A stretch of 64,000 nt of DNA from contig JADKIP010000012.1 in the NCBI GenBank assembly GCA_016721185.1, forward strand, positions 310,001 through 374,000, given 5' to 3'. A program made the translations under genes and the position numbers. The notes under the pieces were generated by a model. It did no database searches. It worked only from the letters and a program-made list of their open reading frames with translations, and was not told where the DNA came from. Position 1 is the first letter of the stretch, and every line of letters begins with the position of its first letter. Of this stretch, positions 1 to 7,547 are shown in pieces. This DNA comes from Candidatus Dechloromonas phosphorivorans. GTDB taxonomy: Bacteria; Pseudomonadota; Gammaproteobacteria; Burkholderiales; Rhodocyclaceae.

Positions 1-740
1 TTGCCGTCGACCGCGGCAGTCGCAATGGCATCTTCAGCATCGAGCATCAGGCCGTGCAAATAAGGCAAGACACCCAGCACCGGCTTGCCAGTGCGTTCTT
101 CCAACCAGGCCAGGCCGGATTCGAGCAGGCTGATGTCGCCGCGAAAGCGGTTGATAACGAAGCCTTTGACCCGGTTTTGCTCGGAAGGTGAAAGCAGATC
201 GAGCGTCCCGACCAGATGGGCGAAAACCCCGCCCCGGTCGATGTCGGCAATGATGATCACCGGGCAGTCGACCGCCTCGGCAAAGCCCATGTTGGCAATG
301 TCACGCGCTCGCAGGTTGATCTCGGCCGGCGAGCCGGCACCTTCGACGACAACGCACTCGTAGGCTGCGGTCAACCGTGCCCAGGAGGCCAAAACGGCCG
401 CCATCGCCCGCGGCTTGTACTCGTGATAATCGCGGGCATTGAGGTCGAGCGCGACCTTACCGTGAATGATCACCTGCGCCTTCTTGTCAGTCGTCGGCTT
501 GAGCAGTATCGGATTGAAATCGGTGTGCGCCTCCAGACCACAGGCCAGCGCCTGCAACGCTTGGGCCCGGCCAATCTCGCCACCATCCACCGTCACCGCC
601 GAATTGAGCGCCATGTTCTGCGGCTTGAAGGGCGCCACGCGCACGCCGCGCCGCTTGAGGATGCGACACAGGGCAGCCACCAGCGTCGTTTTTCCGGCAT
701 CCGAGGTGGTGCCTTGAACCATCAGGGACAAGCAGGACAT
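1..740 (-). CDS. cobQ: Cobyric acid synthase CobQ/CbiP (3' part beyond window)
   Basis: Glutamine-dependent amidation of the corrin ring side chains (a,c-diamide to cobyric acid), a cytoplasmic step of B12 synthesis. The reading frame begins at the ATG whose complement is at 738-740 and stays open to the left edge, so only the N-terminal ~246 residues are seen. The start reads MSCLSLMVQGTTSDAGKTTL, with the P-loop-like TTSDAGKTT of the CobQ/CobB/BioD ATPase fold, followed by KPQNMALNSAVT and DIDRGGVFAHLVGT, both typical of CobQ. The glutamine amidotransferase half is outside the window. It is divergent from the riboswitch-led bluB operon. Identification is confident; a CobB-type a,c-diamide synthase is less likely given the QNMALN motif. 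Confidence 0.93.
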   Translation of the reverse strand, partial: MSCLSLMVQGTTSDAGKTTLVAALCRILKRRGVRVAPFKPQNMALNSAVTVDGGEIGRAQALQALACGLEAHTDFNPILLKPTTDKKAQVIIHGKVALDLNARDYHEYKPRAMAAVLASWARLTAAYECVVVEGAGSPAEINLRARDIANMGFAEAVDCPVIIIADIDRGGVFAHLVGTLDLLSPSEQNRVKGFVINRFRGDISLLESGLAWLEERTGKPVLGVLPYLHGLMLDAEDAIATAAVDG

Positions 741-790
741 GGGCGAAACCTTGAAGGAAAGGGGCGCGATTATCGCACTTGGCGTTGCGC

Positions 791-838
791 CTTGCCTGCA
801 GGCTTGACTGCGGACTTGCCTGCGAACTTGCCTGATCT
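791..838. repeat. Four imperfect 12-bp tandem repeats between cobQ and bluB operon
   Basis: Consecutive 12-base units CTTGCCTGCAGG, CTTGACTGCGGA, CTTGCCTGCGAA and CTTGCCTGATCT. The last unit contributes the candidate -35 box of the bluB operon promoter. They could be stacked regulator sites or simple slippage; no function is known. Confidence 0.6.
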
Positions 839-856
839 AGCCGGCTCGCTTAGCAT
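828..856 (+). promoter_or_regulatory. Candidate sigma-70 promoter of the riboswitch/bluB operon
   Basis: TTGCCT at 828-833, exactly 17 bases, then TAGCAT at 851-856. Transcription would start near 863, about 20 bases before the riboswitch fold, which is the right geometry. Inferred from sequence only. Confidence 0.45.
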
Positions 857-883
857 CGGCAGCGCCCGAGTTTTCGGGCAAGT

Positions 884-1061
884 ATCTCCGGGTGCTGTTC
901 AGCTTGCGCTGAATGGAGAATCGGGAAGGCGGTGCAATTCCGCCACGTGCCCAACGCTGTAAGGAGGACGGGCGATGCAGAGAGCCACTGGCGCGAAGGA
1001 AACTTCAACCGGGAAGGCGCATCGTTCGGTTGAATCCAAGTCAGAAGACCGGCCGGGAGAT
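884..1061 (+). promoter_or_regulatory. Cobalamin (B12) riboswitch
   Basis: A cis-acting RNA that binds adenosylcobalamin and represses the downstream genes. The landmark elements occur in order: GGTGCAATTCCGCC near 931-944, GCCC and AACGCTGTAA (the B12-box region, 949-962), GAGCCACTGG (982-991), GGGAAGGCG (1011-1019) and AGTCAGAAGACCGGCC (1039-1054). ATCTCC at 884-889 can pair with GGAGAT at 1056-1061 to close P1. It lies directly upstream of B12 genes, as expected. Exact helix boundaries were not computed. Confidence 0.9.
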
Positions 1062-1069
1062 CATTTAAT

Positions 1070-1098
1070 GGCTGCACGGCCAGGCAGCCGCCGTTTTT
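1070..1098 (+). terminator. Rho-independent terminator of the cobalamin riboswitch
   Basis: GGCTGC (1070-1075) pairs with GCAGCC (1084-1089) around an 8-base loop, followed after four bases by TTTTT at 1094-1098. It sits between the riboswitch and the bluB ribosome binding site (AAGGGG, 1103-1108), so it is the likely expression platform. The gap between stem and T-run is slightly long, so translation control remains possible. Confidence 0.6.
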
Positions 1099-1113
1099 CC
1101 ACAAGGGGAATCC

Positions 1114-1896
1114 ATGGAAAACCAGATCGAGCAGATTTACCAAAGCGAACAACCCGCGCCAAAGGCGCAACCCTTTTCCGACGCTGACCGGGCGGCGGTC
1201 TATCAGTCCATTTTCAGCCGTCGTGATGTGCGTGGGCAGTTTTTGCCGACCCCCGTGCCCGATGACGTCTTGAGCCGCCTCCTGATGGCGGCGCATCACG
1301 CCCCCTCGGTCGGTTTCATGCAGCCGTGGAATTTTCTGCTGATCCGTTCGCCGGCCGTCAAGCAACGCGTCCATAGCGTTTTCAAGAAGGCCAATAGCGA
1401 AGCCGCCGCGATGTTCGAGGAAGGTCGCCGCGAGGTTTACAGCAGCCTGAAGCTGGAAGGCATTCTTGAAGCGCCGATCAGCCTGTGCATTACCTGCGAC
1501 CGCGAGCGCACCGGCCCGGTCGTCGTTGGCCGCACCCACATCAAGACGATGGATTTGTACTCCAGCGTGTGCGCCGTGCAGAACCTCTGGCTGGCGGCGC
1601 GTGCCGAAGGTTTGGGCGTTGGTTGGGTGAGCATTTTCAGCCAGCCCGAGTTGCAGGAGGCTTTGGGTATTCCAGCGAATATCGTACCGATTGCCTACCT
1701 GTGCATCGGCTACGTCAGCCATTTCCACGACAAGCCGGAACTGGAAAAGGCCGGCTGGCTGCCGCGCCTGCCGATCGAGGAACTGGTTTTTCACGACCAT
1801 TGGGGCGCGACCGATTTTGAGCAAAATAGCCCGTTGACCGCAGCATTGCGTGAAATGCAGGCCAACATTCAGGAAAACGGCATCTTCCCGCGATGA
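1114..1896 (+). CDS. bluB: 5,6-dimethylbenzimidazole synthase BluB
   Basis: Oxygen-dependent cannibalisation of FMN to 5,6-dimethylbenzimidazole, the lower ligand of B12, in the cytoplasm. The 260 residues show the nitroreductase-like fold: SRRDVRGQF near residue 33, HHAPSVGFMQPWNF near 63-76, and GLGVGWVSIF near 168. These are characteristic of BluB rather than general nitroreductases. The ATG at 1114 has AAGGGG six bases upstream. First gene behind the B12 riboswitch; its end overlaps cbiB by four bases (ATGA), indicating translational coupling. The presence of BluB means this organism makes its own DMB when oxygen is available. Confidence 0.93.
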   Translation: MENQIEQIYQSEQPAPKAQPFSDADRAAVYQSIFSRRDVRGQFLPTPVPDDVLSRLLMAAHHAPSVGFMQPWNFLLIRSPAVKQRVHSVFKKANSEAAAMFEEGRREVYSSLKLEGILEAPISLCITCDRERTGPVVVGRTHIKTMDLYSSVCAVQNLWLAARAEGLGVGWVSIFSQPELQEALGIPANIVPIAYLCIGYVSHFHDKPELEKAGWLPRLPIEELVFHDHWGATDFEQNSPLTAALREMQANIQENGIFPR

Positions 1897-2828
1897 GTTG
1901 GAGTGACGCCGATCTGGCAACGTATTTCGCTGCATTCTCGATGCCGTTGGCGGCCCTGGTGGCGGTGCTGCTCGACCGCCTGCTCGGCGAGGCGCAGCGT
2001 TTTCATCCGCTGGTCGGCTTCGGCAACCTGGTCGCCGCCATTGAAAAACGACTGAACCGCCGAACGCGGCTAACCGGCGTTTTCAGCTGGATGATTGCCG
2101 TACTGCCGGCTGCCGGGCTGGCATTCATGCTGCGCCCCTTCGCCCCCTTTGTCGTCGATGTCGTGCTGCTCTATTTTGCCCTCGGCGCGCAAAGCCTGGC
2201 CGAGCACGCCGAAGCCGTCGCCAAGCCGCTGCGCGAAGGCCGGTTGGACGAGGCCCGGCAGCGCGTCGGCTGGATTGTTTCCCGTGAAACATCGCAACTC
2301 GATGAGTCCGGTATCGCCAAGGCCGGCGTCGAATCCGTGCTCGAAAACGGCAACGATGCCATCTTCGGCACGCTGTTCTGGTTCGCCCTGCTCGGTGGCC
2401 CCGGCGCCCTGCTCTTCCGCCTCGCCAACACGCTGGATGCGATGTGGGGCTACCGTACCGAACGCTTCAATCATTTCGGCTGGGCGGCGGCGCGGATCGA
2501 TGATGGGCTCAACTGGCTGCCGGCCCGCCTCACCGCGCTGACCTACGCGCTGCTCGGCCAAACCCGCAATGCCCTCGCCTGCTGGCGCACCCAGGCACCG
2601 GGTTGGGAAAGCCCAAATGCCGGCCCGGTGATGTCGGCCGGCGCTGGCAGCCTCGGCGTGCTGCTGGGCGGCGCCGCCATTTACCACGGTGAAGTCGAAA
2701 TCCGCCCGCCGCTCGGCGCCGGCCCGGCCCCGGTCGCCGCCGATCTTGGCCGCGCCATTGCCCTGATTCGCCACAGCCTGTGGCTGTGGCTGGCTGTCCT
2801 TTTCCTGATTGGATTTATCAATGCTTGA
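1893..2828 (+). CDS. cbiB: Adenosylcobinamide-phosphate synthase CbiB
   Basis: Attaches the aminopropanol (phosphate) arm to adenosylcobyric acid. It is an inner-membrane protein of 311 residues with several hydrophobic helices, including near residues 10-25, 65-100 and a C-terminal WLWLAVLFLIGF segment. Family motifs seen are HPLVGFGNLV near residue 35, SRETSQLDESGIAKAGVESVLENGNDA near 130-156 and AMWGYRTERFNHFGWAAARIDD near 184-205. Called CobD in the Paracoccus/Pseudomonas denitrificans naming scheme. Overlaps bluB by four bases and the next gene by eight, so it is part of a tightly coupled operon under the B12 riboswitch. Confidence 0.93.
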   Translation: MSWSDADLATYFAAFSMPLAALVAVLLDRLLGEAQRFHPLVGFGNLVAAIEKRLNRRTRLTGVFSWMIAVLPAAGLAFMLRPFAPFVVDVVLLYFALGAQSLAEHAEAVAKPLREGRLDEARQRVGWIVSRETSQLDESGIAKAGVESVLENGNDAIFGTLFWFALLGGPGALLFRLANTLDAMWGYRTERFNHFGWAAARIDDGLNWLPARLTALTYALLGQTRNALACWRTQAPGWESPNAGPVMSAGAGSLGVLLGGAAIYHGEVEIRPPLGAGPAPVAADLGRAIALIRHSLWLWLAVLFLIGFINA

Positions 2829-3813
2829 ACACGGCGGCCGGCTGCGTGAAGCCGCGGCCCACTACCAGATTCCGTTGGAAAACTGGCTTGATCTGTCCAC
2901 CGGCATCAACCCGGAAGCCTGGCCGGTCCCGACCTTATCAATGGATTGCTGGCACCGCCTGCCGGAAGCCGACGATGGCCTGGAAGCCGCTGCAGCCGAG
3001 TATTACGGCAACCCCAATCTCCTGCCCGTCGCCGGCTCGCAGGCCGCCATCCAGCTCTTGCCGAAGCTGCTGCCGCGTGCTGTCGTCGCCTGCATCAGCC
3101 CGATCTACGCCGAACATCCACACGCCTGGGCGCAAGCCGGCCACCGCCTGCGCTTTCTGCAAAACGCCCTGCTGCCACGCGCCCTGAGCGCCGCAACGCC
3201 CTACGTATTGCTCTGCAATCCGAATAACCCGACCGCTGACCGCCATCCGCACGCGATTGCGGTCGACGCGGCAAAACAGCTGAAAAAGCGCGGCGGCTGG
3301 CTGATCGTCGATGAAGCCTTTATCGACGCGACGCCGGAAGACAGCCTGACGTCGCTGGCCGGCACGGCCGATGCCCCCAACCTGATCGTCTTCCGCTCGC
3401 TCGGCAAGTTCTTCGGCCTGGCCGGCGCCCGCGTCGGTTTCCTCTTCGCCGCGCCAGACCTACTGACCAAGCTGGCCGAAATCATGGGACCGTGGGCCGT
3501 CGCCGGCCCTTCCCGCGACGCCGCAAAACTTGCCCTGCACGATCGCGACTGGCAAACGGCACAGCGCCCCCGCCTGCTTGCCGCCAGCCAGCGCCTGCAC
3601 GCCTTGCTGGCGCCGCACGGCGAGGTCAAATCCACCGCACTATTTACCGCATTGACTACGCCGCACTCGGTCGAACTACACGAATACCTAGCCCGGCAAG
3701 GCATTCTCACCCGCCGCTTCGAGCAACAACCGCTGCTGCGCTTCGGCCTGCCCGCCAACGAAACCGGCTGGCAACGCCTGACTAACGCCCTCGGCACTTG
3801 GAAACCCGCATGA
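2821..3813 (+). CDS. cobD: L-threonine-O-3-phosphate decarboxylase
   Basis: PLP enzyme making (R)-1-amino-2-propanol phosphate, the arm used by CbiB. Aspartate aminotransferase fold. N-terminal LEHGGRL and LDLSTGINP are diagnostic, and SLGKFFGLAGARVGF near residue 193 holds the PLP-binding lysine. I use ATG 2821 (MLEHGGRLREAA, the usual family start), which overlaps cbiB by eight bases; an in-frame ATG at 2809 would add four residues. 330 residues, normal for the family. Named CobD in Salmonella and CobC in Pseudomonas denitrificans. Its stop overlaps the start of btuF. Confidence 0.9.
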   Translation: MLEHGGRLREAAAHYQIPLENWLDLSTGINPEAWPVPTLSMDCWHRLPEADDGLEAAAAEYYGNPNLLPVAGSQAAIQLLPKLLPRAVVACISPIYAEHPHAWAQAGHRLRFLQNALLPRALSAATPYVLLCNPNNPTADRHPHAIAVDAAKQLKKRGGWLIVDEAFIDATPEDSLTSLAGTADAPNLIVFRSLGKFFGLAGARVGFLFAAPDLLTKLAEIMGPWAVAGPSRDAAKLALHDRDWQTAQRPRLLAASQRLHALLAPHGEVKSTALFTALTTPHSVELHEYLARQGILTRRFEQQPLLRFGLPANETGWQRLTNALGTWKPA

Positions 3814-4700
3814 AATTCAGGCATTTTTTCACGTTGACCGCAGCATTAGCGCTTTCCGCCGCCAGCCAGGCCGAACTCGTCTTCAAGGACGACAGCGGCC
3901 GCGAAGTCCGCCTCAAGGCCCCGGCCAAACGCATCGTCACGCTCGCCCCACACGCGGCTGAAAGCCTGTACGCCGCAGGCGGTGGCGATAAATTGGTCGG
4001 CACCGTCGATTACAGCGACTACCCGCCGGAAGCGAAAAAGGTGCCGCGCGTCGGCGGCTATTCGCGGGTCGATCTCGAAGCCGTCGCCGCCCTGAAGCCT
4101 GATCTGGTCATTGCCTGGGAGAGCGGCAACAACATGACGCAGGTCGACAAACTGAAAGGGCTCGGCCTGGCGGTTTATGTTTTTCAGCCGAACCAGATGG
4201 AAGACGTGGCGGCGCAACTCGAGCGCCTCGGCCAGCTGGCTGGGACCGAGAGCATCGCCGCCCCTGCCGCCGAACGTTTCCGCCAGCGCCTGAATGGTCT
4301 GCGCAAAGCCAACGCCGGCAAGCCCAAGGTACGGGTCTTTTACCAGATCTGGAAATCACCGTTGATGACGGTCGGTGGCCCGCAAATCATCAGTGACGCC
4401 ATCCGCCTCTGTAGCGGTGAAAACGTCTTCGGCCAGCTCAGCCAGATGGCGCCGACCGTCAATGTCGAAGCTGTGCTCGAAGCCGACCCGGAAGCCATCG
4501 TCGCCACCGGCATGGGCGATGCCCGCCCGGAATGGCTCAGCGACTGGGACAAATGGACACGCCTGACCGCGGTCAAACGCGGCAACATGTTCCACATCAA
4601 CCCGGACATCATGCAGCGCCACACGCCACGCATCCTTGATGGTGCCGAGCAACTTTGCGCCCATCTCGATGTCGCACGCAGTCATCGTCCCACAAAATAG
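3810..4700 (+). CDS. btuF: Periplasmic cobalamin-binding protein BtuF
   Basis: Substrate-binding protein that delivers B12 to a BtuCD-type ABC importer in the periplasm. The start ATG 3810 overlaps the cobD stop (ATGA) and gives a clear signal peptide, MKFRHFFTLTAALALSAASQ with cleavage near A-Q-A/E. The mature part has the class III binding-protein features: RIVTLAPHAAESLYAAG, DLVIAWESGN and VNVEAVLEADPEAIVATG. An in-frame codon at 3798 lies upstream but would spoil the signal peptide. No btuC or btuD is in the window, so the permease must be elsewhere or this protein serves corrinoid salvage. 296 residues. Confidence 0.85.
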   Translation: MKFRHFFTLTAALALSAASQAELVFKDDSGREVRLKAPAKRIVTLAPHAAESLYAAGGGDKLVGTVDYSDYPPEAKKVPRVGGYSRVDLEAVAALKPDLVIAWESGNNMTQVDKLKGLGLAVYVFQPNQMEDVAAQLERLGQLAGTESIAAPAAERFRQRLNGLRKANAGKPKVRVFYQIWKSPLMTVGGPQIISDAIRLCSGENVFGQLSQMAPTVNVEAVLEADPEAIVATGMGDARPEWLSDWDKWTRLTAVKRGNMFHINPDIMQRHTPRILDGAEQLCAHLDVARSHRPTK

Positions 4701-4705
4701 CCACC

Positions 4706-5500
4706 ATGCCCCGTCTGCCCAAACGCATCGTCTGCCTGACCACTGAAACTGTCGAAGTCCTTTACGCCCTCGGCGAATCGGAGCGCATCGTCGGCATTTC
4801 CGGCTACACCGTCCGTCCGTCGCAAGCACGCAAGGAAAAACCCAAGGTCTACGCCTTCACCACCGGCGATATCGAGAAAATTCTCGCCGTCCAGCCCGAT
4901 CTGGTGCTCACTTTCTCCGACCTGCAGGCCGATATTGCCCGCGACCTGATCAAGGCTGGCGTACCGGTTTACGCCTTCAACACACGCAGCGTTGACGACA
5001 TTCTCGGCATGGTCGAGACCCTCGGCCGACTGGTCGGCGCCGAAGCGAAAGCCGCTGAACTGGTCAGCGAACTGGAAGGGCAAATCGCCGCCGCCCGCGC
5101 CATCGCGGCTGAACGCATCGCCAAAGCTGGCCACCGCCCGCGGGTTTATTTCGAGGAATGGGACAACCCGAACATCACTGCCGTGCGCTGGGCTTCGGAG
5201 CTGATCGAAATCGCTGGCGGTGCAGATATTTTCCCCGAACGCGCGCTTTCACCGCTCGCCCGTGACCGCATATTGGCCGACCCGCTGGAAGTCGTCCGCC
5301 GCGACCCGGAAATCATCATCGGTTCCTGGTGCGGCAAGCATTTCCGCCCCGAACACATCGCCGCCCGTCCCGGCTGGTCGACCGTTACGGCCGTGCAAAG
5401 TGGCCGTATGCATGAAATCAAGTCGGCCATTATCCTGACGCCGGGGCCCGTTGCGATCAGCGAAGGCTTACCCTTGCTGCTCGACATATTTGATCTGTAA
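4706..5500 (+). CDS. Second BtuF-like (cobalamin-binding) protein, no signal peptide
   Basis: A class III periplasmic-binding-protein domain of 264 residues: RIVCLTTETVEVLYALGESE, DLVLTFSDLQADIARDLI, and a C-terminal part with RPRVYFEEWDNP and DPEIIIGSWCGKHF. The best start is ATG 4706 (MPRLPKRIVCL), five bases after the btuF stop; the upstream in-frame extension to 4655 lies inside btuF. No signal peptide or lipobox is present, unlike the gene before it. It may be a cytoplasmic corrinoid-binding protein or may rely on another export route. Last gene of the B12 operon. Family assignment is firm, ligand inferred from context. Confidence 0.78.
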   Translation: MPRLPKRIVCLTTETVEVLYALGESERIVGISGYTVRPSQARKEKPKVYAFTTGDIEKILAVQPDLVLTFSDLQADIARDLIKAGVPVYAFNTRSVDDILGMVETLGRLVGAEAKAAELVSELEGQIAAARAIAAERIAKAGHRPRVYFEEWDNPNITAVRWASELIEIAGGADIFPERALSPLARDRILADPLEVVRRDPEIIIGSWCGKHFRPEHIAARPGWSTVTAVQSGRMHEIKSAIILTPGPVAISEGLPLLLDIFDL

Positions 5501-5524
5501 GAAAGCGAGGCGCGTCGCGCTGGC

Positions 5525-5530
5525 TATAAT
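5525..5530 (+). promoter_or_regulatory. Candidate -10 box (TATAAT)
   Basis: Perfect TATAAT at 5525-5530, 27 bases before the ATG of the following small exported protein gene. TG lies two bases further upstream than in an extended -10. No good -35 box at the usual distance. Confidence 0.5.
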
Positions 5531-5557
5531 CGATCGCTTATTGTCTGGAGTCCGAAC

Positions 5558-5905
5558 ATGAAAATTGCTGCCGCTGCGCTTGCCGCATTGTCCTTATCCT
5601 TGTCTTTGTCCTTCGCCACCATTCCGGCTTTTGCGGCCGATGCGGGTAGCGCGGCACTCATTGCGATGGGTGAAATCAACGGTATCGCCCTGGCCTGCCA
5701 GCAACCCGCCATCGTCAGCCGGTCGCGCAATGCGGTCACCAACATCGCGCCCAAAACCCGTGCCAATGGTGAAATTTTCGAGAACGCCACCAATGCAGCC
5801 TACCTCGAACAGGGCAAGGGCCTGCCCTGCCCGGACGTCGCCACCCTGGTCAAGCGCTTCAATGAAGCCGAGAAAAACCTCAGCACCGCCTTCCCGACCC
5901 AATGA
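5558..5905 (+). CDS. Small exported protein of unknown function
   Basis: 115 residues. A strong signal peptide (MKIAAAALAALSLSLSLSFA, cleavage near AFA/AD) sends it to the periplasm. The mature part of about 89 residues has two cysteines (ALACQQP and GLPCPD), which could form a disulfide or bind a metal, and a helical C-terminus KRFNEAEKNLSTAF. I do not recognise a family. It overlaps the SCO-like gene by four bases (ATGA), so both are probably translated together; a role in copper or redox handling in the periplasm is an inference from that pairing alone. Confidence 0.7.
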   Translation: MKIAAAALAALSLSLSLSFATIPAFAADAGSAALIAMGEINGIALACQQPAIVSRSRNAVTNIAPKTRANGEIFENATNAAYLEQGKGLPCPDVATLVKRFNEAEKNLSTAFPTQ

Positions 5906-6492
5906 TCCGCCTCGCCGCCCTTTGCCTCAGCCTCGCCATCGTCGGGCCGGTCGCCGCCCAGTCGCAACACAGCCTCGACCTGCTTCGCCAGGAATCAACG
6001 CCGATCATCGCGCGCTATCTGTTGCAGGACCCAAACGGTCGTTCCGTCACCAGCGAGGAATTTATCGGGCGCTACCAGCTCATTGCCTTCGGCTATACCT
6101 ATTGCCCGGACATCTGCCCCACCACGCTGGTCGAAATGGCCGCCATCCTCAAGTTGCTCGGTGACAACGCGGCGCTCCTTCAACCGATTTTCATCACCAT
6201 CGACCCCGAGCGCGACACCGGCAAAGTGCTGAAGACCTATACCGAGTTTTTCGATTCACGCATTCTCGGCCTGACCGGCCCACCGGCATTGGTTCGCCGT
6301 GCCGCGGACAATTTCAAGATTCGTTACGCCAAGGTGATCGAACCGGGGGCAAAACCGGGCAATTACGCGGTCGACCACTCTGCCGGCATGATTTTGCTCG
6401 GACCGGATGGCCAGTTCATCAAGAAATTTGCCTTTGCCATGCCGGTTGACGAGATTGCCGCCCAGATCAGTGCATTCATGAGTGCGCGTTAA
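5902..6492 (+). CDS. SCO1/SenC/PrrC family copper chaperone / thiol protein
   Basis: Thioredoxin-fold periplasmic protein that usually delivers copper to the CuA site of cytochrome oxidase or handles thiol redox. 196 residues with signal peptide (MIRLAALCLSLAIVGPVAA). The CxxxC copper motif is in YTYCPDICPTT near residue 70-80, and the third ligand histidine is in AVDHSAGMIL near residue 155. FITIDPERDT is the family segment after the motif. Four-base overlap with the preceding small exported protein. All metal ligands are present, so it should be functional. Confidence 0.88.
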   Translation: MIRLAALCLSLAIVGPVAAQSQHSLDLLRQESTPIIARYLLQDPNGRSVTSEEFIGRYQLIAFGYTYCPDICPTTLVEMAAILKLLGDNAALLQPIFITIDPERDTGKVLKTYTEFFDSRILGLTGPPALVRRAADNFKIRYAKVIEPGAKPGNYAVDHSAGMILLGPDGQFIKKFAFAMPVDEIAAQISAFMSAR

Positions 6493-6641
6493 CCCGCTCA
6501 GCACATTGGCCATGATCTGAGCAGCCACCACAAAACATACCGCCAGCCAAAAACTACAAAAACAATATAAATATTAGTCACCTCTAAAATTGTGGAAAAT
6601 ACCCATTGCAATGGCATAGGTGCTCGGGCAATATCGATGCC

Positions 6642-7547
6642 GTGCGCCGCTTCATACTGTACTTTTTTCTCTCATTAATCACGCTCTCGCCAGTTGCCTG
6701 GGCGGGCAGCATTACGCTGCTACTCAGTGAAAACAGCGGCCCCTATGGCGAGTTTGCATCAACCCTCGGCGAAGTGCTGGACAGCGCCCGCTGGAAAATT
6801 TCCCGGATAGGCAAAGCGGATAACATTGAGCCGTCCGGCCAGCGCTCCGATCTGGTGATCAGCGTTGGCAGCGAGGCCTTCCAGCGTGCCCTGGCGATGG
6901 GCGGTACGACGCCGATCATTGCCACCTTGCTACCGCGTCAGAGCTACGAAAAAATCATCGCTCAGGCCGGCCCGCAACGAGCTCGCTTTACCGCCATTTA
7001 TCTCGATCATCCGCCAGCCCGTCAGGCTTCTTTTCTGCGTCATCTGTTGCCCGACCTGAAACGCGTCGGCATGCTGTTCAGCAGCGAAACACGGGGCGTC
7101 GCCAGCCAATACCGGCAAACCTTCAAAAATGCCGGATTGATCCTGGACAGCGAGGACAGCGACACCCCCAGTACCCTGCTCCCCGCGATCAATACTTTGT
7201 TGCCAAGAGTCGAAGCGCTGCTCGCCATCCCTGATACAACAATCTATAAGCGCGACAACATCAAGCCCATCCTGGTCACCTCTTACCGTCACCAGCGGCC
7301 GGTCATCGCCTTTTCGGCCCCCTTCGTTAGCGCCGGTGCGCTCGCGGCGCTACACACGACACCCGCCCAGATCGCTCGCCAGACGGCCGACCTCATCAAC
7401 AATATGGGCACGACGCTACCGCCCCCGGTACCACCCAGCCAGTTTGCGATCACCATCAATTCGAATGTTGCAGAAGCACTCGGTCTATCAATCCCGGATG
7501 AAGCCACCATCCGGCGCGCCATGCTCGCAGAAAGCGAGGCAAGATGA
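6642..7547 (+). CDS. Periplasmic ABC-type substrate-binding-like protein
   Basis: Resembles the ABC_sub_bind family (PF04392, tryptophan/tyrosine-type binding proteins): repeated two-lobe pattern with LVISVGSEAFQRAL, PIIATLLPRQSYEKI, LKRVGMLFSSETRGVASQYRQTF and LPRVEALLAIPDTTIYKRDNIKPIL. I chose GTG 6642, which gives VRRFILYFFLSLITLSPVAWA as signal peptide; an in-frame TTG at 6606 is possible. About 301 residues. Its end overlaps by four bases with the GGDEF sensor protein, and no permease is nearby, so it probably feeds a ligand signal to that sensor rather than a transporter. The 113-bp upstream gap is AT-rich and likely holds its promoter. Confidence 0.75.
   Translation: MRRFILYFFLSLITLSPVAWAGSITLLLSENSGPYGEFASTLGEVLDSARWKISRIGKADNIEPSGQRSDLVISVGSEAFQRALAMGGTTPIIATLLPRQSYEKIIAQAGPQRARFTAIYLDHPPARQASFLRHLLPDLKRVGMLFSSETRGVASQYRQTFKNAGLILDSEDSDTPSTLLPAINTLLPRVEALLAIPDTTIYKRDNIKPILVTSYRHQRPVIAFSAPFVSAGALAALHTTPAQIARQTADLINNMGTTLPPPVPPSQFAITINSNVAEALGLSIPDEATIRRAMLAESEAR

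Noticed and set aside
216..962. 248-residue open frame on the plus strand across the left edge
   Set aside because: It is the antisense of cobQ and then reads through the tandem repeats and riboswitch; no domain, no ribosome site.
850..1935. 361-residue minus-strand frame over bluB
   Set aside because: Shadow of bluB and the riboswitch; composition typical of antisense GC-rich sequence.
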